A DNA stretch of 64,000 nt from Pseudomonas triticifolii (GTDB lineage Bacteria; Pseudomonadota; Gammaproteobacteria; Pseudomonadales; Pseudomonadaceae): assembly GCF_014358015.1 (NCBI RefSeq), contig NZ_JACONV010000002.1:124001-188000 (forward strand). Reading direction: 5' to 3'. The first letter of the stretch is position 1; each line of letters starts with the position of its first letter. This document shows positions 1 through 8,690 of this stretch, piece after piece. A program made the position numbers and the translations under genes. The notes under the pieces are model-generated. The model was not told the DNA's origin, did not search any database, and saw only the letters and a list, made by a program, of their open reading frames with translations.

Positions 1-689
1 CCGTGCGCCAGACTCCAGAGCCGCTCGCCAAAACTGCCAAATTCGCGAACCAGTGCAAGCTTGCTGCGACTGCGCAGGCCTTCGCAGTCGACGATCCCCA
101 GGCGACCCAACTTATCAGCGGTCACCTTACCGACACCGTGCAGTTTGCTAACCGGCAGCGAGGCGACGAATGCCTCGACCTGATCCGGCGTGATGACAAA
201 CAGACCGTTCGGTTTCTTCCAGTCACTGGCAATCTTGGCCAGAAACTTGTTGGGCGCTACGCCTGCCGACACCGTGATGTGCAATTGATTGGACACCCGA
301 CGTCGAATGTCCTGAGCGATACGAGTGGCGCTGCCAGAGAAATGGCTGGAATCCGAGACATCCAGAAAGGCCTCATCCAGGGACAAAGGCTCGATCAAGT
401 CGGTGTAATCACGAAAGATCGTCTGAATTTCCCGAGATGCTTCCTTATAGGCATCCATGCGTGGCTTTACGATGGTCAGGTCCGGGCACAGCTTGAGGGC
501 ATGACGAGAGGACATTGCCGAGCGCACCCCGTAAGCCCTTGCCTCGTAATTACAGGTCGCGATCACCCCACGCCGCTCCGCGGAGCCGCCAACCGCCAGC
601 GGCTTGGCCGCAAGACCGGGGTCGTCACGCATTTCGATGGCTGCATAAAAGCAGTCACAGTCGATGTGGATGATTTTGCGTTGCGTCAT
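1..689 (-). CDS. dinB: DNA polymerase IV (Y-family), 3' end outside the window
   Basis: Translesion DNA polymerase that copies past damaged or mismatched ends. The reverse strand from 689 reads MTQRKIIHIDCDCFYAAIEM, the palm motif that opens the family, and later SLDEAFLDV with the catalytic Asp-Glu pair. A helix-hairpin-helix stretch (HGVGKVTADKLG) follows before the window edge cuts the gene after about 229 codons. A second in-frame ATG at 713 would add eight residues (MDSTSQQV). I prefer 689 because the conserved N-terminus begins there. I see no LexA box directly upstream. Identity is secure; start choice is moderate. Confidence 0.95.
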   Translation of the reverse strand, partial: MTQRKIIHIDCDCFYAAIEMRDDPGLAAKPLAVGGSAERRGVIATCNYEARAYGVRSAMSSRHALKLCPDLTIVKPRMDAYKEASREIQTIFRDYTDLIEPLSLDEAFLDVSDSSHFSGSATRIAQDIRRRVSNQLHITVSAGVAPNKFLAKIASDWKKPNGLFVITPDQVEAFVASLPVSKLHGVGKVTADKLGRLGIVDCEGLRSRSKLALVREFGSFGERLWSLAH

Positions 690-907
690 GACCTGCTGAG
701 ATGTTGAATCCATGGCCGTGCAGTATCTCACCGCTATCAGCCGCTGACACGCACGCCCTCACGCCGGGCGATGAAATGGCTCTGCAAACCTGTTTTTTGT
801 GGGCAAATGCTGCTTAAAGTCCCGCAGACAGGGCGTCAAAGGCAATCGACCCCCTCCTGCCGATTCGCTAAGCATTTGAAGGAAAAGCATTTTTCCAAAA
901 CTAACCG

Positions 908-935
908 TTGACACACCGCCAAGTCTCTGTAGAAT
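908..935 (+). promoter_or_regulatory. Promoter of first initiator tRNA gene
   Basis: A consensus -35 TTGACA (908-913) and a -10 TAGAAT (930-935) are separated by 16 bp. The mature tRNA begins 13 bp after the -10. The same pair recurs before the second tRNA copy. Confidence 0.85.
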
Positions 936-948
936 GCCGGCACACAGA

Positions 949-1025
<77 letters not shown>

Positions 1026-1031
1026 AACATC

Positions 1032-1063
1032 AAAAAAGGCTACTCGAAAGAGTGGCCTTTTTT
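1032..1063 (+). terminator. Intrinsic terminator after tRNA-fMet copy 1
   Basis: An 8-bp stem GGCTACTC/GAGTGGCC with a GAAA loop (1038-1057, one G-U pair) is flanked by six A residues and six T residues. It begins seven bases after the tRNA CCA end. Confidence 0.9.
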
Positions 1064-1143
1064 GTGCGTGCCCGATAAGACACTTATCAGGGCGATCAAT
1101 GTCCGGTACCCAGGGTTAATTTCCAGAGCACGAACATTAAGGG

Positions 1144-1171
1144 TTGACACTTCGGCGTTCAGCTGTAGAAT
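1144..1171 (+). promoter_or_regulatory. Promoter of second initiator tRNA gene
   Basis: TTGACA (1144-1149) and TAGAAT (1166-1171) are again 16 bp apart. The spacer sequence differs from copy 1 while both hexamers are identical, so the promoter core appears conserved within the duplication. Confidence 0.85.
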
Positions 1172-1184
1172 GCCGCCACACAGA

Positions 1185-1261
<77 letters not shown>

Positions 1262-1267
1262 AACATC

Positions 1268-1299
1268 AAAAAAGGCTGCTCGAAAGAGTGGCCTTTTTT
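1268..1299 (+). terminator. Intrinsic terminator after tRNA-fMet copy 2
   Basis: The stem GGCTGCTC/GAGTGGCC with a GAAA loop is flanked by A6 and T6. It differs from the first terminator by one base in the left arm, which leaves two G-U pairs. Confidence 0.88.
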
Positions 1300-1612
1300 G
1301 TGCGCGATCAAAAAGTTTCATGCAGCATCTGTAACTGTCTGACAGAAAAGGCTATTTGATCGGCCCTCTGAAGCCCTATTATCATGAATGTCACGTAATG
1401 TTTCCATTTACGACAGTTTTTTCACCTGCTGCCGATAGGCTTATGACTAAGCTGAATCACACCTGAATCAGCGCTGAACAGCACTACCCCGCTCCATTCG
1501 CTATTCGCTCGTTAGGCGTTGACGCGCTAACATCCTGAAATATTTTTTGCGTAGGGATTGGTAACTTGGCTGTATACCTCCATCCTGTCGCGCACGATCC
1601 AAGGAGTGATTG
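1300..1612. other. Intergenic region upstream of mprF
   Basis: These 313 bp contain no convincing gene. A possible mprF promoter is TTGACG (1519-1524), a 16-bp spacer and TATTTT (1541-1546). AAGGAG at 1601-1606 is the mprF ribosome-binding site. The stretch around 1310-1470 is more AT-rich than the coding sequence nearby. I see no clear operator or riboswitch. Confidence 0.5.
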
Positions 1613-4255
1613 ATGCGCGACAACACGTCAGATTCCAATGAAACAGTGAATGCCGATCAACCTGAGAAGCCTGCGCGCCTGAACTGGCGTGAGCTGCTGA
1701 GCAAGTATCGCCAGCCAATCGGGCTGGCCGTGATGCTGCTGCTGTTTGGCCTGGCCTTGATCGCCTGCCGACACATGCTTATCGAAATGGACTGGTATGC
1801 GCTGCAGGACTCCCTGCTGGCCGTGCCTCTGCCATCGCTGGGCGGCGCACTGCTGGCAGCGATCGTTGGCTACGTCATTCTGATGGGCTATGAGTTATCC
1901 GCCAGCCGCTACGCCAACGTCGACCTGCCGACCAAGACGCTGATTCTGGGTGGCTTCACCTCGTTTGCGATCGGCAATGCGGTGGGCCTGTCGATGCTCT
2001 CCGGCGGCTCGGTTCGGTACCGGCTGTATTCAAGGCATGGCATTGGCGCGATTGAAATTGCCCGCATGACCGTATTCGCCAGCCTCTCGCTGGGCTGCGC
2101 GTTGCCGCCGCTGGCTGCATTGGCGACCCTGAGCAACCTGTCCGGCGCGTCGCTGGCGCTGAAATTGCCGGTCGAAGTGCTGGCCGTGGTGGCAACAGCG
2201 GTACTGGTGGGCAGCGTGCTGCTGGCCGTCGCGATTTATCGCCGTCGCCTGCCGGAACAGGATATCGCGCACAACATTCTGGTACGCCTGGGTCGCCGCA
2301 CGCTGCGCCTTCCCGACCTGCGCCTTACGCTTATCCAGTTGGTGATCACGGCCCTGGACGTTGCGGCAGCAGCGCTTGTGCTTTATCTACTGCTGCCCCA
2401 CGCGCCACCGCTGGGTGCCTTTCTGCTGATCTACCTGCTGGCGCTCGCTGCGGGCGTACTCAGCCATGTACCTGGTGGCGTCGGGGTGTTCGAAGCCATT
2501 TTGCTGGCGGCGTTCGCCAATGAACTGGGGGCCGCCCCGCTGGCGGCGGCACTGCTGCTGTATCGCCTGATCTATGTCGTCCTGCCGCTGCTGCTGGCGT
2601 GCCTGACCCTGCTGTTCACCGAGGCGCAGCGATTGCTGCCAACCCGGCAGGCAATGCGTGTCGCTTCAGGTCTGGCAGCGCCGATTCTGGCACTACTGGT
2701 TTTCTTGTCGGGGGTGGTGCTGCTCTTCTCTGGTGCCACCCCTGAAATTGATACCCGACTGGAAAACGTCGGCTTCATGATTCCCCATCGGCTGATCGAT
2801 GCCTCGCACTTTGGTGCGAGTCTGGTGGGCGTGCTGTGCCTGCTGCTGGCTCAGGGTCTGCGTCGTCGACTGTCCGCAGCCTGGATCCTGACTGTCATCC
2901 TGTTGCTGGTGGGTGCCGTACTGTCGATGTTGAAAGGCTTCGACTGGGAAGAGGCCAGCCTGCTGTTGCTGACTGCCTGCCTGCTGATGACCTTCCGCCG
3001 CTCGTTCTATCGGCCCAGTCGCCTGCTGGAGGTGCCGTTTTCTCCGCTGTACCTGATCGCCAGTGTGTGCGTCGTCGGCGCATCGATCTGGCTGCTGTTA
3101 TTCGCCTATCAGGACGTGCCGTACAGCCATCAACTCTGGTGGCAGTTCACGCTGGACGCTGACGCCCCGAGAGGCCTGCGCTCAGCGCTAGGCAGCGCCG
3201 TACTGCTGGTGGTGGTGTCGTTGACCTGGTTGTTGCGTACCGCACGACCGGTCATCAAGCTGCCTGACGCCGCCGATCTGGATAAAGCTGCAGAGATCCT
3301 CAAGGCCTCCAACCAGCCTGATGGTGGTCTGGTGCTGACGGGTGACAAGGCGATCCTGTTTCATCCGGCCGGCAATGCCTTCCTGATGTACTCGCACCGT
3401 GGCCGCAGTCTGGTCGCACTTTACGATCCGATCGGCCCGACACAACAGCGCGCCGAGCTGATCTGGCAGTTCCGCGACCTGTGTGACGTGCACCACGCCC
3501 GTCCCGTGTTCTATCAGGTTCGTGCCGAAAACCTGCCGTTCTATATGGATATCGGGCTGACAGCCATCAAGCTTGGCGAAGAAGCACGGGTTGACCTGCG
3601 GCGCTTCGACATTGAAGCCAAAGGCAAGGAGATGAAAGACCTGCGCTACACCTGGAACCGCGGTGGCCGGGATGGCCTGTCGCTGGAAATCTACGAGCCT
3701 GGCGCTGCACCTATCGAAGAGTTGAAAGTCATCTCCGACGCCTGGCTGACCGGCAAGAACGTGCGCGAGAAAGGGTTTTCTCTGGGCCGCTTCAACCCCG
3801 AGTACCTGAAGTATTTCCGTATTGCCATCGTTCACTTCGAGGGCAAGCCGGTCGCTTTCTCCAACCTGCTGGAAACCACCACACCGGAGCTGGCCAGCCT
3901 GGACCTGATGCGTTCGCATCCGGATGCGCCCAAGCTGACCATGGAGTTCATGATGGTGGGCCTGATTCTGCATTACAAAGCTCAGGGTTACGCGCGCTTC
4001 AGTCTGGGCATGGTGCCGCTTTCAGGCCTGCAGCCGCGTCGCGGAGCGCCGCTGACCCAACGTCTGGGGTCGATGATCTTCCGTCGCGGCGAACAGCTCT
4101 ACAACTTCCAGGGTCTGCGCCGCTTCAAAGACAAGTTCCAGCCCGATTGGGAACCTCGCTATATGGCCGTGCCTGCCGGACTCGATCCGCTTGTGGCACT
4201 GGCTGACACCGCTGCCCTGATTGCGGGCGGCCTGACTGGATTGGTGAAACGCTGA
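1613..4255 (+). CDS. mprF: Phosphatidylglycerol aminoacyltransferase/flippase MprF
   Basis: Inner-membrane enzyme that transfers an aminoacyl group from aminoacyl-tRNA to phosphatidylglycerol and flips the product, lowering surface charge and sensitivity to cationic peptides. The 880-residue length fits the family. Residues 1-540 hold many hydrophobic segments, starting near GLAVMLLLFGLALIACRHML and including the flippase-type HVPGGVGVFEA motif. The soluble C-terminal half (about 550-860) is the DUF2156/GNAT-like aminoacyltransferase, with SLGRFNPEYLKYFRIA and NFQGLRRFKDKFQPDWEPRY. The ATG at 1613 follows AAGGAG by six bases. In P. aeruginosa the homologue makes alanyl-PG; whether this one uses alanine or lysine cannot be read from the sequence. 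Its stop overlaps the next start (TGATG), so the two genes are probably coupled. Confidence 0.95.
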   Translation: MRDNTSDSNETVNADQPEKPARLNWRELLSKYRQPIGLAVMLLLFGLALIACRHMLIEMDWYALQDSLLAVPLPSLGGALLAAIVGYVILMGYELSASRYANVDLPTKTLILGGFTSFAIGNAVGLSMLSGGSVRYRLYSRHGIGAIEIARMTVFASLSLGCALPPLAALATLSNLSGASLALKLPVEVLAVVATAVLVGSVLLAVAIYRRRLPEQDIAHNILVRLGRRTLRLPDLRLTLIQLVITALDVAAAALVLYLLLPHAPPLGAFLLIYLLALAAGVLSHVPGGVGVFEAILLAAFANELGAAPLAAALLLYRLIYVVLPLLLACLTLLFTEAQRLLPTRQAMRVASGLAAPILALLVFLSGVVLLFSGATPEIDTRLENVGFMIPHRLIDASHFGASLVGVLCLLLAQGLRRRLSAAWILTVILLLVGAVLSMLKGFDWEEASLLLLTACLLMTFRRSFYRPSRLLEVPFSPLYLIASVCVVGASIWLLLFAYQDVPYSHQLWWQFTLDADAPRGLRSALGSAVLLVVVSLTWLLRTARPVIKLPDAADLDKAAEILKASNQPDGGLVLTGDKAILFHPAGNAFLMYSHRGRSLVALYDPIGPTQQRAELIWQFRDLCDVHHARPVFYQVRAENLPFYMDIGLTAIKLGEEARVDLRRFDIEAKGKEMKDLRYTWNRGGRDGLSLEIYEPGAAPIEELKVISDAWLTGKNVREKGFSLGRFNPEYLKYFRIAIVHFEGKPVAFSNLLETTTPELASLDLMRSHPDAPKLTMEFMMVGLILHYKAQGYARFSLGMVPLSGLQPRRGAPLTQRLGSMIFRRGEQLYNFQGLRRFKDKFQPDWEPRYMAVPAGLDPLVALADTAALIAGGLTGLVKR

Positions 4256-5598
4256 TGATTCGACGCTCCTGGCGCTTTTTGCTCGCAGCTCTGGTAATTG
4301 TTCTTGTAGCCGCATTGGGGGCGTGGATCTGGACCCGCCCCGCTCCACCCGCCACCCTTGAACGCTTGACGCTGGATGATGGCGCCGCATTGACCAGCGT
4401 GACTCCGGCAACACGCATCAAGACCCGCATCGCCCTGGCCGTCACCGCTGAAGAAATGCTCACCGACAAGCAATTGCTGGCGGTGAGCAAGGATGCGTCG
4501 GCGCGCATCGTCCAGGTTGTCCTGCCCAAGGACGACTGCGTGATGCAGCAGAAGACCTTCCAGAGTGCGCTCGAAAAACTCGACGGCCCCGCAATGGTCG
4601 TGGGCGGCATAGGCCCTGGCGCGACGCTGGCATGGCGCTGGCTGGCCGGGCAGACCGATGACAAGGCGCAAGCCATCTCCGTCGGCTTTGCGCTGGAGCA
4701 CGTCTCCAATCCACCGCCAGTCGTAGAAGAAGGCGACACACCGCCACGTATCTGCGATGTCCCATTGCCTCAGAAAGCGCCTCACGGTCATTGGCTGGCC
4801 GCGTGGAATGACGCCCCGGACGACCCCAGTGCTGCGTTCGTGCGTGATCAGACCAATGCCGACACCAGCATCAGCGATTACGACATTAAGCTGCCGCAGG
4901 TCCTGAACACCGAACTGCGTCACCTGCTGCTGGGCGAAAACGATGCGGGTGGGCTGGGCATTCCGGTCGTTGAAGTGCCGGCCAGCCAACCGTCCGACAC
5001 TGTGACGCTGTTCATGTCCGGCGACGGCGGCTGGCGCGACCTGGACAAGGTCGTGGCAGGCGATATGGCGAAGATGGGTTATCCGGTAGTGGGCATCGAC
5101 GTGCTGCGCTACTACTGGGAACACAAGACCCCAGAGCAGACCGCAGTAGACCTGACCGACCTGATGAACCACTATCGCCAGAAATGGGGCACCAAACGCT
5201 TCATTCTTGCCGGTTACTCATTCGGTGCAGACGTCATGCCAGCGATCTACAACCGCCTGGCGACTGACGACCAGAACCGTATCGACGCAATCATCCTGCT
5301 GGCGTTCGCCCGGACAGGCAGCTTCGAGATCCATGTGGACGGCTGGCTGGGCAACGCAGGCAAGGAAGCGACCACCGGACAAGAGATGGCGAAACTGCCG
5401 GCTGCCAAGGTGTTCTGCGTGTATGGCGTCGAGGAGAAGAAGGACAGCGGTTGCACCGACACCACAGCCGTGGGTGAAGCGGTGCAGTTGCCGGGTGGTC
5501 ATCACTTCGATGAAGACTACCCTGCCCTGGCCAAGCGTCTGATCGACGCGATCAATAAGCGTCAGGGCAAGACAGGCGCAACGGCCGGCGCTCAATAA
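4255..5598 (+). CDS. virJ: AcvB/VirJ-family periplasmic serine hydrolase
   Basis: 447-residue protein with an uncleaved or signal-type N-terminal helix (FLLAALVIVLVAALGAWIW), so it probably acts in the periplasm. The C-terminal VirJ domain has TLFMSGDGGWRDLDK (near residue 250) and the nucleophile elbow LAGYSFGADVMP (near 320). A late Asp and GGHHF histidine complete a plausible Ser-Asp-His triad. The start codon shares one base with the mprF stop. In P. aeruginosa the equivalent gene pair (PA0920-PA0919) encodes alanyl-PG synthase and an alanyl-PG hydrolase. By context I infer that this protein deacylates the MprF product. The name virJ refers to the Agrobacterium family, not to type IV secretion here. 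Confidence 0.85.
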   Translation: MIRRSWRFLLAALVIVLVAALGAWIWTRPAPPATLERLTLDDGAALTSVTPATRIKTRIALAVTAEEMLTDKQLLAVSKDASARIVQVVLPKDDCVMQQKTFQSALEKLDGPAMVVGGIGPGATLAWRWLAGQTDDKAQAISVGFALEHVSNPPPVVEEGDTPPRICDVPLPQKAPHGHWLAAWNDAPDDPSAAFVRDQTNADTSISDYDIKLPQVLNTELRHLLLGENDAGGLGIPVVEVPASQPSDTVTLFMSGDGGWRDLDKVVAGDMAKMGYPVVGIDVLRYYWEHKTPEQTAVDLTDLMNHYRQKWGTKRFILAGYSFGADVMPAIYNRLATDDQNRIDAIILLAFARTGSFEIHVDGWLGNAGKEATTGQEMAKLPAAKVFCVYGVEEKKDSGCTDTTAVGEAVQLPGGHHFDEDYPALAKRLIDAINKRQGKTGATAGAQ

Positions 5599-5616
5599 CC
5601 GCTCCGTTATCCAAGC

Positions 5617-5656
5617 CAAAAAAATCCCGGCACCGTGAGGTGGCCGGGATTTTTGT
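5617..5656. terminator. Bidirectional terminator between virJ and kup
   Basis: An inverted repeat AATCCCGGC/GCCGGGATT is flanked by A and T runs on both sides. It lies between the convergent virJ and kup genes and can serve both. Confidence 0.9.
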
Positions 5657-5676
5657 TGGCGGGTACCTCTGACAGG

Positions 5677-7572
5677 TTACATCTCGACTTGTGTACCCAG
5701 CTCGATCACGCGATTGAACGGCAGCTTGAAGAAGCGCAGGTTGCCGTTGGCGTTCTTGAGCATGAACGCGAACAGCGCTTCTCGCCAGCGGGCCATGCCT
5801 ACCATCTTGGACGGAATGACGGTCTCGCGGCTCAGGAAGTAGGTCGTACGCATCGGACTGAAGTCCAGCTCGGCCAGATGACACAAGGCAAGCGCAGCAG
5901 GCACGTCCGGCTCATCGATGAAACCGAAGTGCAGGATGACGCGATAAAAACCCTCGCCATAGGACTCCACTTCGAAGCGCTGCTGGGTCGCAACCCTCGG
6001 CGAATCTTCGTAGACCACCGTCAGCAGCACGACCTGCTCGTGCAACACCTGGTTGTGCAGCATGTTGTGCAACAGTGCGTGCGGCACGGCGTCCGAACGC
6101 GCGGTCAGAAAGACCGCCGTGCCTTGCACGCGATGCGGCGGCTGCACCCGAATGCTGCCAATGAAGATCGGCAGCGGCAGACCGCCTTCGTCGATACGCT
6201 CTGCGAGCAACTGTTTGCCGCGCTTCCAGGTGGTCATGAGGATGAACAGCACAGCGCCGGCCAATACCGGAAAGGCACCGCCCTGGAAGATCTTCGGTAC
6301 GTTGGCAGCGAAGAACAGACCATCGACCAGCAACAGACCAATCAACAACGGAACGGCCAGCAACGGCGGCCATTTCCACAGCAGCAGCATGACCGAAGAC
6401 ACCAGAATCGTGGTGCAGAGCATGGTTCCGGTGACCGCCACGCCATAGGCAGAGGCCAATGCACCAGACGATTCGAAACCGATCACCAGCAGGATGACGC
6501 CTGCCATCAGCGCCCAGTTCACCGCGCCGATGTAGATCTGGCCCTGTGCGTCGCTCGACGTGTGCTGGATATACATGCGCGGAATGTAACCGAGCTGAAT
6601 AGCCTGCAGCGTCATGGAGAACGCACCGGAAATCACCGCCTGCGAGGCAATGATCGTCGCCATGGTCGACAAGCCGATCAGCGGCAGCAGCGCCCAACCC
6701 GGCGCCAGCAGATAGAACGGATTGCGAACGGTCTCGGGGTTGCCCAGCACCAGCGCACCCTGGCCGAAGTAGTTGAGCAACAAAGCAGGCAGGACGAGGA
6801 TGAACCAGGCCCGCGAAATCGGCTTGCGGCCGAAGTGCCCCATGTCTGCGTAGAGAGCTTCCGCGCCGGTCAGCGCCAGCACCACGGCACCGAGAATCGC
6901 GACGCCGATACCTGGATGGATAATAAAGAAGTGAACACCCCAGGCAGGATTCACCGCCTTGAGCACTTCCGGCGACTGCATGATGCCGTAGACACCGAGC
7001 GCGCCCAGCACCACGAACCACGTCACCATGACCGGACCAAACAGCACGCCGATGCGCGCCGTGCCGTGGCGCTGAATCAGGAACAACCCGATCAGCACCA
7101 CCAGCGCCATAGGCACGATCCAGCGCTCCAGCCCATCGAATGCCAGCTCGAGCCCTTCCATCGCCGACAGCACCGAAACGGCCGGCGTGATCATGCTGTC
7201 GCCATAGAACAGCGCCGCACCGAACAGGCCGAACACCACCATGAGCATTTGCAGCTTGGGGTATTTGGCCGTAGCCCTGCGTGCCAGCGCCGTCAGCGCC
7301 ATGATGCCGCCTTCACCCTGATTGTCGGCGCGCAGGATAAAGACCATGTACTTGAAGGACACGACCCAAATCAGCGACCAGAAAATCAGCGACAGCACCC
7401 CCAGAATCGCGTCATGCGAGACTTCGACCCCATACCCGCCCTGAAACACTTCTTTAAGCGTATACAGAGGGCTGGTGCCGATATCGCCATACACCACACC
7501 CACCGCAGCGATCAGCAGCCCTACGGGCCTGGCCGCCTTTCCAGAACCTTCATGACTGTTTGTTTGACTCAT
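5677..7572 (-). CDS. kup: KUP-family potassium uptake protein
   Basis: Proton-coupled K+ importer of the inner membrane. The 631-residue protein opens with the family signature [17 protein letters not shown] and has about twelve hydrophobic segments up to about residue 440. A hydrophilic cytoplasmic C-terminal domain follows, ending in [17 protein letters not shown]. Length and domain order are normal. Transcribed alone: it converges on virJ and is separated by 0.2 kb from the toxin-antitoxin pair upstream. A very long opposite-strand open frame over this gene is an artefact of its codon usage. Confidence 0.96.
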   Translation of the reverse strand: MSQTNSHEGSGKAARPVGLLIAAVGVVYGDIGTSPLYTLKEVFQGGYGVEVSHDAILGVLSLIFWSLIWVVSFKYMVFILRADNQGEGGIMALTALARRATAKYPKLQMLMVVFGLFGAALFYGDSMITPAVSVLSAMEGLELAFDGLERWIVPMALVVLIGLFLIQRHGTARIGVLFGPVMVTWFVVLGALGVYGIMQSPEVLKAVNPAWGVHFFIIHPGIGVAILGAVVLALTGAEALYADMGHFGRKPISRAWFILVLPALLLNYFGQGALVLGNPETVRNPFYLLAPGWALLPLIGLSTMATIIASQAVISGAFSMTLQAIQLGYIPRMYIQHTSSDAQGQIYIGAVNWALMAGVILLVIGFESSGALASAYGVAVTGTMLCTTILVSSVMLLLWKWPPLLAVPLLIGLLLVDGLFFAANVPKIFQGGAFPVLAGAVLFILMTTWKRGKQLLAERIDEGGLPLPIFIGSIRVQPPHRVQGTAVFLTARSDAVPHALLHNMLHNQVLHEQVVLLTVVYEDSPRVATQQRFEVESYGEGFYRVILHFGFIDEPDVPAALALCHLAELDFSPMRTTYFLSRETVIPSKMVGMARWREALFAFMLKNANGNLRFFKLPFNRVIELGTQVEM

Positions 7573-7740
7573 CCACTACTCCCGGAAACCAGACATGAGG
7601 TTCAATCCACTGTGAACTTCACAACGCGTAACAATTCAGATCCGCCCAGACATTGACACGCCTTGACGCGATGGCGCGAAGCATAACGCAGCGGTGGGTG
7701 TAATTCTCTTCCAAGACGGCTAAGGAATGACAATGCCCAA

Positions 7741-7767
7741 CAAAAAGCCCACCAAAATAGGTGGGCT
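7741..7767 (-). terminator. Terminator of the toxin-antitoxin operon
   Basis: The perfect stem GCCCACC/GGTGGGC with a six-base loop is followed on the minus strand by TTTTTG. It lies 18 bp past the antitoxin stop codon. Confidence 0.85.
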
Positions 7768-7784
7768 TCAGATTCATCCAGTTT

Positions 7785-8108
7785 TTACGCAAAGACGACC
7801 TCAACTCGTCCTTCACCACCACGAGAGCGCGGAGCTGTCTTCACGACAATTTGCACATCGCGTCCAAGGCGAGAGAGGCAATCGATCATCTTCGACTCGC
7901 TGATGCCTCTGAATTTACCTCTTAGCATCTCTGATACTTTGGGCTGAGGCATGGCCAAGAGCCGGGCCGCTTCGACTTGGGTAAGATGTCGAGCCTTGAT
8001 AATGGCTCCGATCTTGGTCGCCAACTGGGCCTTGATCAGCATCTCCTTAGCGTCGTCTCGACCGAGGTCGGCGTAAACGTTGCCACTACTATCTTCGATA
8101 TCAGTCAT
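7785..8108 (-). CDS. XRE/HTH_37-type antitoxin (HigA-like)
   Basis: 107-residue helix-turn-helix protein. The DNA-binding core is LTQVEAARLLAMPQPKVSEM in the middle of the chain, with a basic tail. Proteins of this type neutralise a Gp49/RelE-fold toxin and repress their own operon. The ATG at 8108 is chosen because AAGGAGG sits seven bases upstream and because it overlaps the toxin stop by eight bases (ATGACTGA). A longer version starting at 8126 is less likely. The toxin-first order and the overlap are typical of HigBA. The region looks more AT-rich than its surroundings, consistent with acquisition by transfer. Confidence 0.88.
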   Translation of the reverse strand: MTDIEDSSGNVYADLGRDDAKEMLIKAQLATKIGAIIKARHLTQVEAARLLAMPQPKVSEMLRGKFRGISESKMIDCLSRLGRDVQIVVKTAPRSRGGEGRVEVVFA

Positions 8109-8454
8109 TTTTGACCTCCTTGGCATGCTTTTCTGCAGCTCTGAGTCGAGATTTGATCAGATCAATGTCGTGCTGCGCTGTCTTGATGCCCGAAGTCGAC
8201 TTTTTCTGAAAGCAATGCAAGGCATAGACCGCGCTTCCAAACTTTACGGTATACACGGCTCGATAAGTGTCCCCATCATAGTCCTCAACAACCTCAAGCA
8301 CCCCGGCTCCAGAAAACCCTTTCAAGGGCACGGCTTGAACATGCTTGTTTCCCTGCTGAGCCTGATGGAGCGCATAACCAAATACATCCTGTACATCCTC
8401 GGGCATTGCCAAGAGATCTTTTTTACTGCCAAACAACCAATACAGTGGCTTCAC
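8101..8454 (-). CDS. Gp49/HigB-like toxin (RelE/ParE superfamily)
   Basis: About 117 residues from a GTG at 8454 (VKPLYWLFGSKKDL...). It contains MPEDVQDVFGYALHQAQQG, GAGVLEVVEDYDGDTYRAVY and YALHCFQKKSTSG, the pattern of Gp49-type toxins related to mRNA interferases. The open frame extends upstream to a TTG at 8514 but has no ATG. GTG at 8454 gives the usual family length; GTG at 8481 is an alternative. An AT-rich stretch (TATATTTTATC on the minus strand, about 8482-8493) may hold the -10 box, which would favour the 8454 start. Cognate with the antitoxin that overlaps its stop. Confidence 0.82.
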   Translation of the reverse strand: MKPLYWLFGSKKDLLAMPEDVQDVFGYALHQAQQGNKHVQAVPLKGFSGAGVLEVVEDYDGDTYRAVYTVKFGSAVYALHCFQKKSTSGIKTAQHDIDLIKSRLRAAEKHAKEVKND

Positions 8455-8599
8455 TACCAGACCGCCCGTCCTATCCAACACAGATAAAATATACCCGTTT
8501 AGGTATAGAAACAATCAACGATCCTGCTGCTGACGCGCAAGACGTTCCGCACTCGTCGTAATTCTCGTCCTAACGCTGGTCATCGCGCCCACTCATCGC

Positions 8600-8605
8600 T
8601 AGAAT
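8600..8605 (+). promoter_or_regulatory. Probable -10 box for rimO
   Basis: TAGAAT lies about 85 bp before the rimO ATG, with a partial -35 (TGGTCA, 8577-8582) 17 bp upstream. The transcribed leader would contain a small GGCGC/GCGCC hairpin near 8625. Confidence 0.45.
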
Positions 8606-8690
8606 TGCGCACTTTTTGATCAGAGGCGCAACCAAGCGCCCAATCGGTGCCTGCACGCAGTGTCCAGGCCCCTTAACGCCGAGGTTCGCC

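Noticed and set aside
4255..5598. virJ as evidence for a type IV secretion system
   Set aside because: No other vir genes are present and the coupling with mprF points to lipid metabolism.
5635..7656. 673-codon open frame on the plus strand
   Set aside because: It is antisense to kup, very rich in Arg, His and Gln with no domain, and arises from GC-biased third positions of the real gene.
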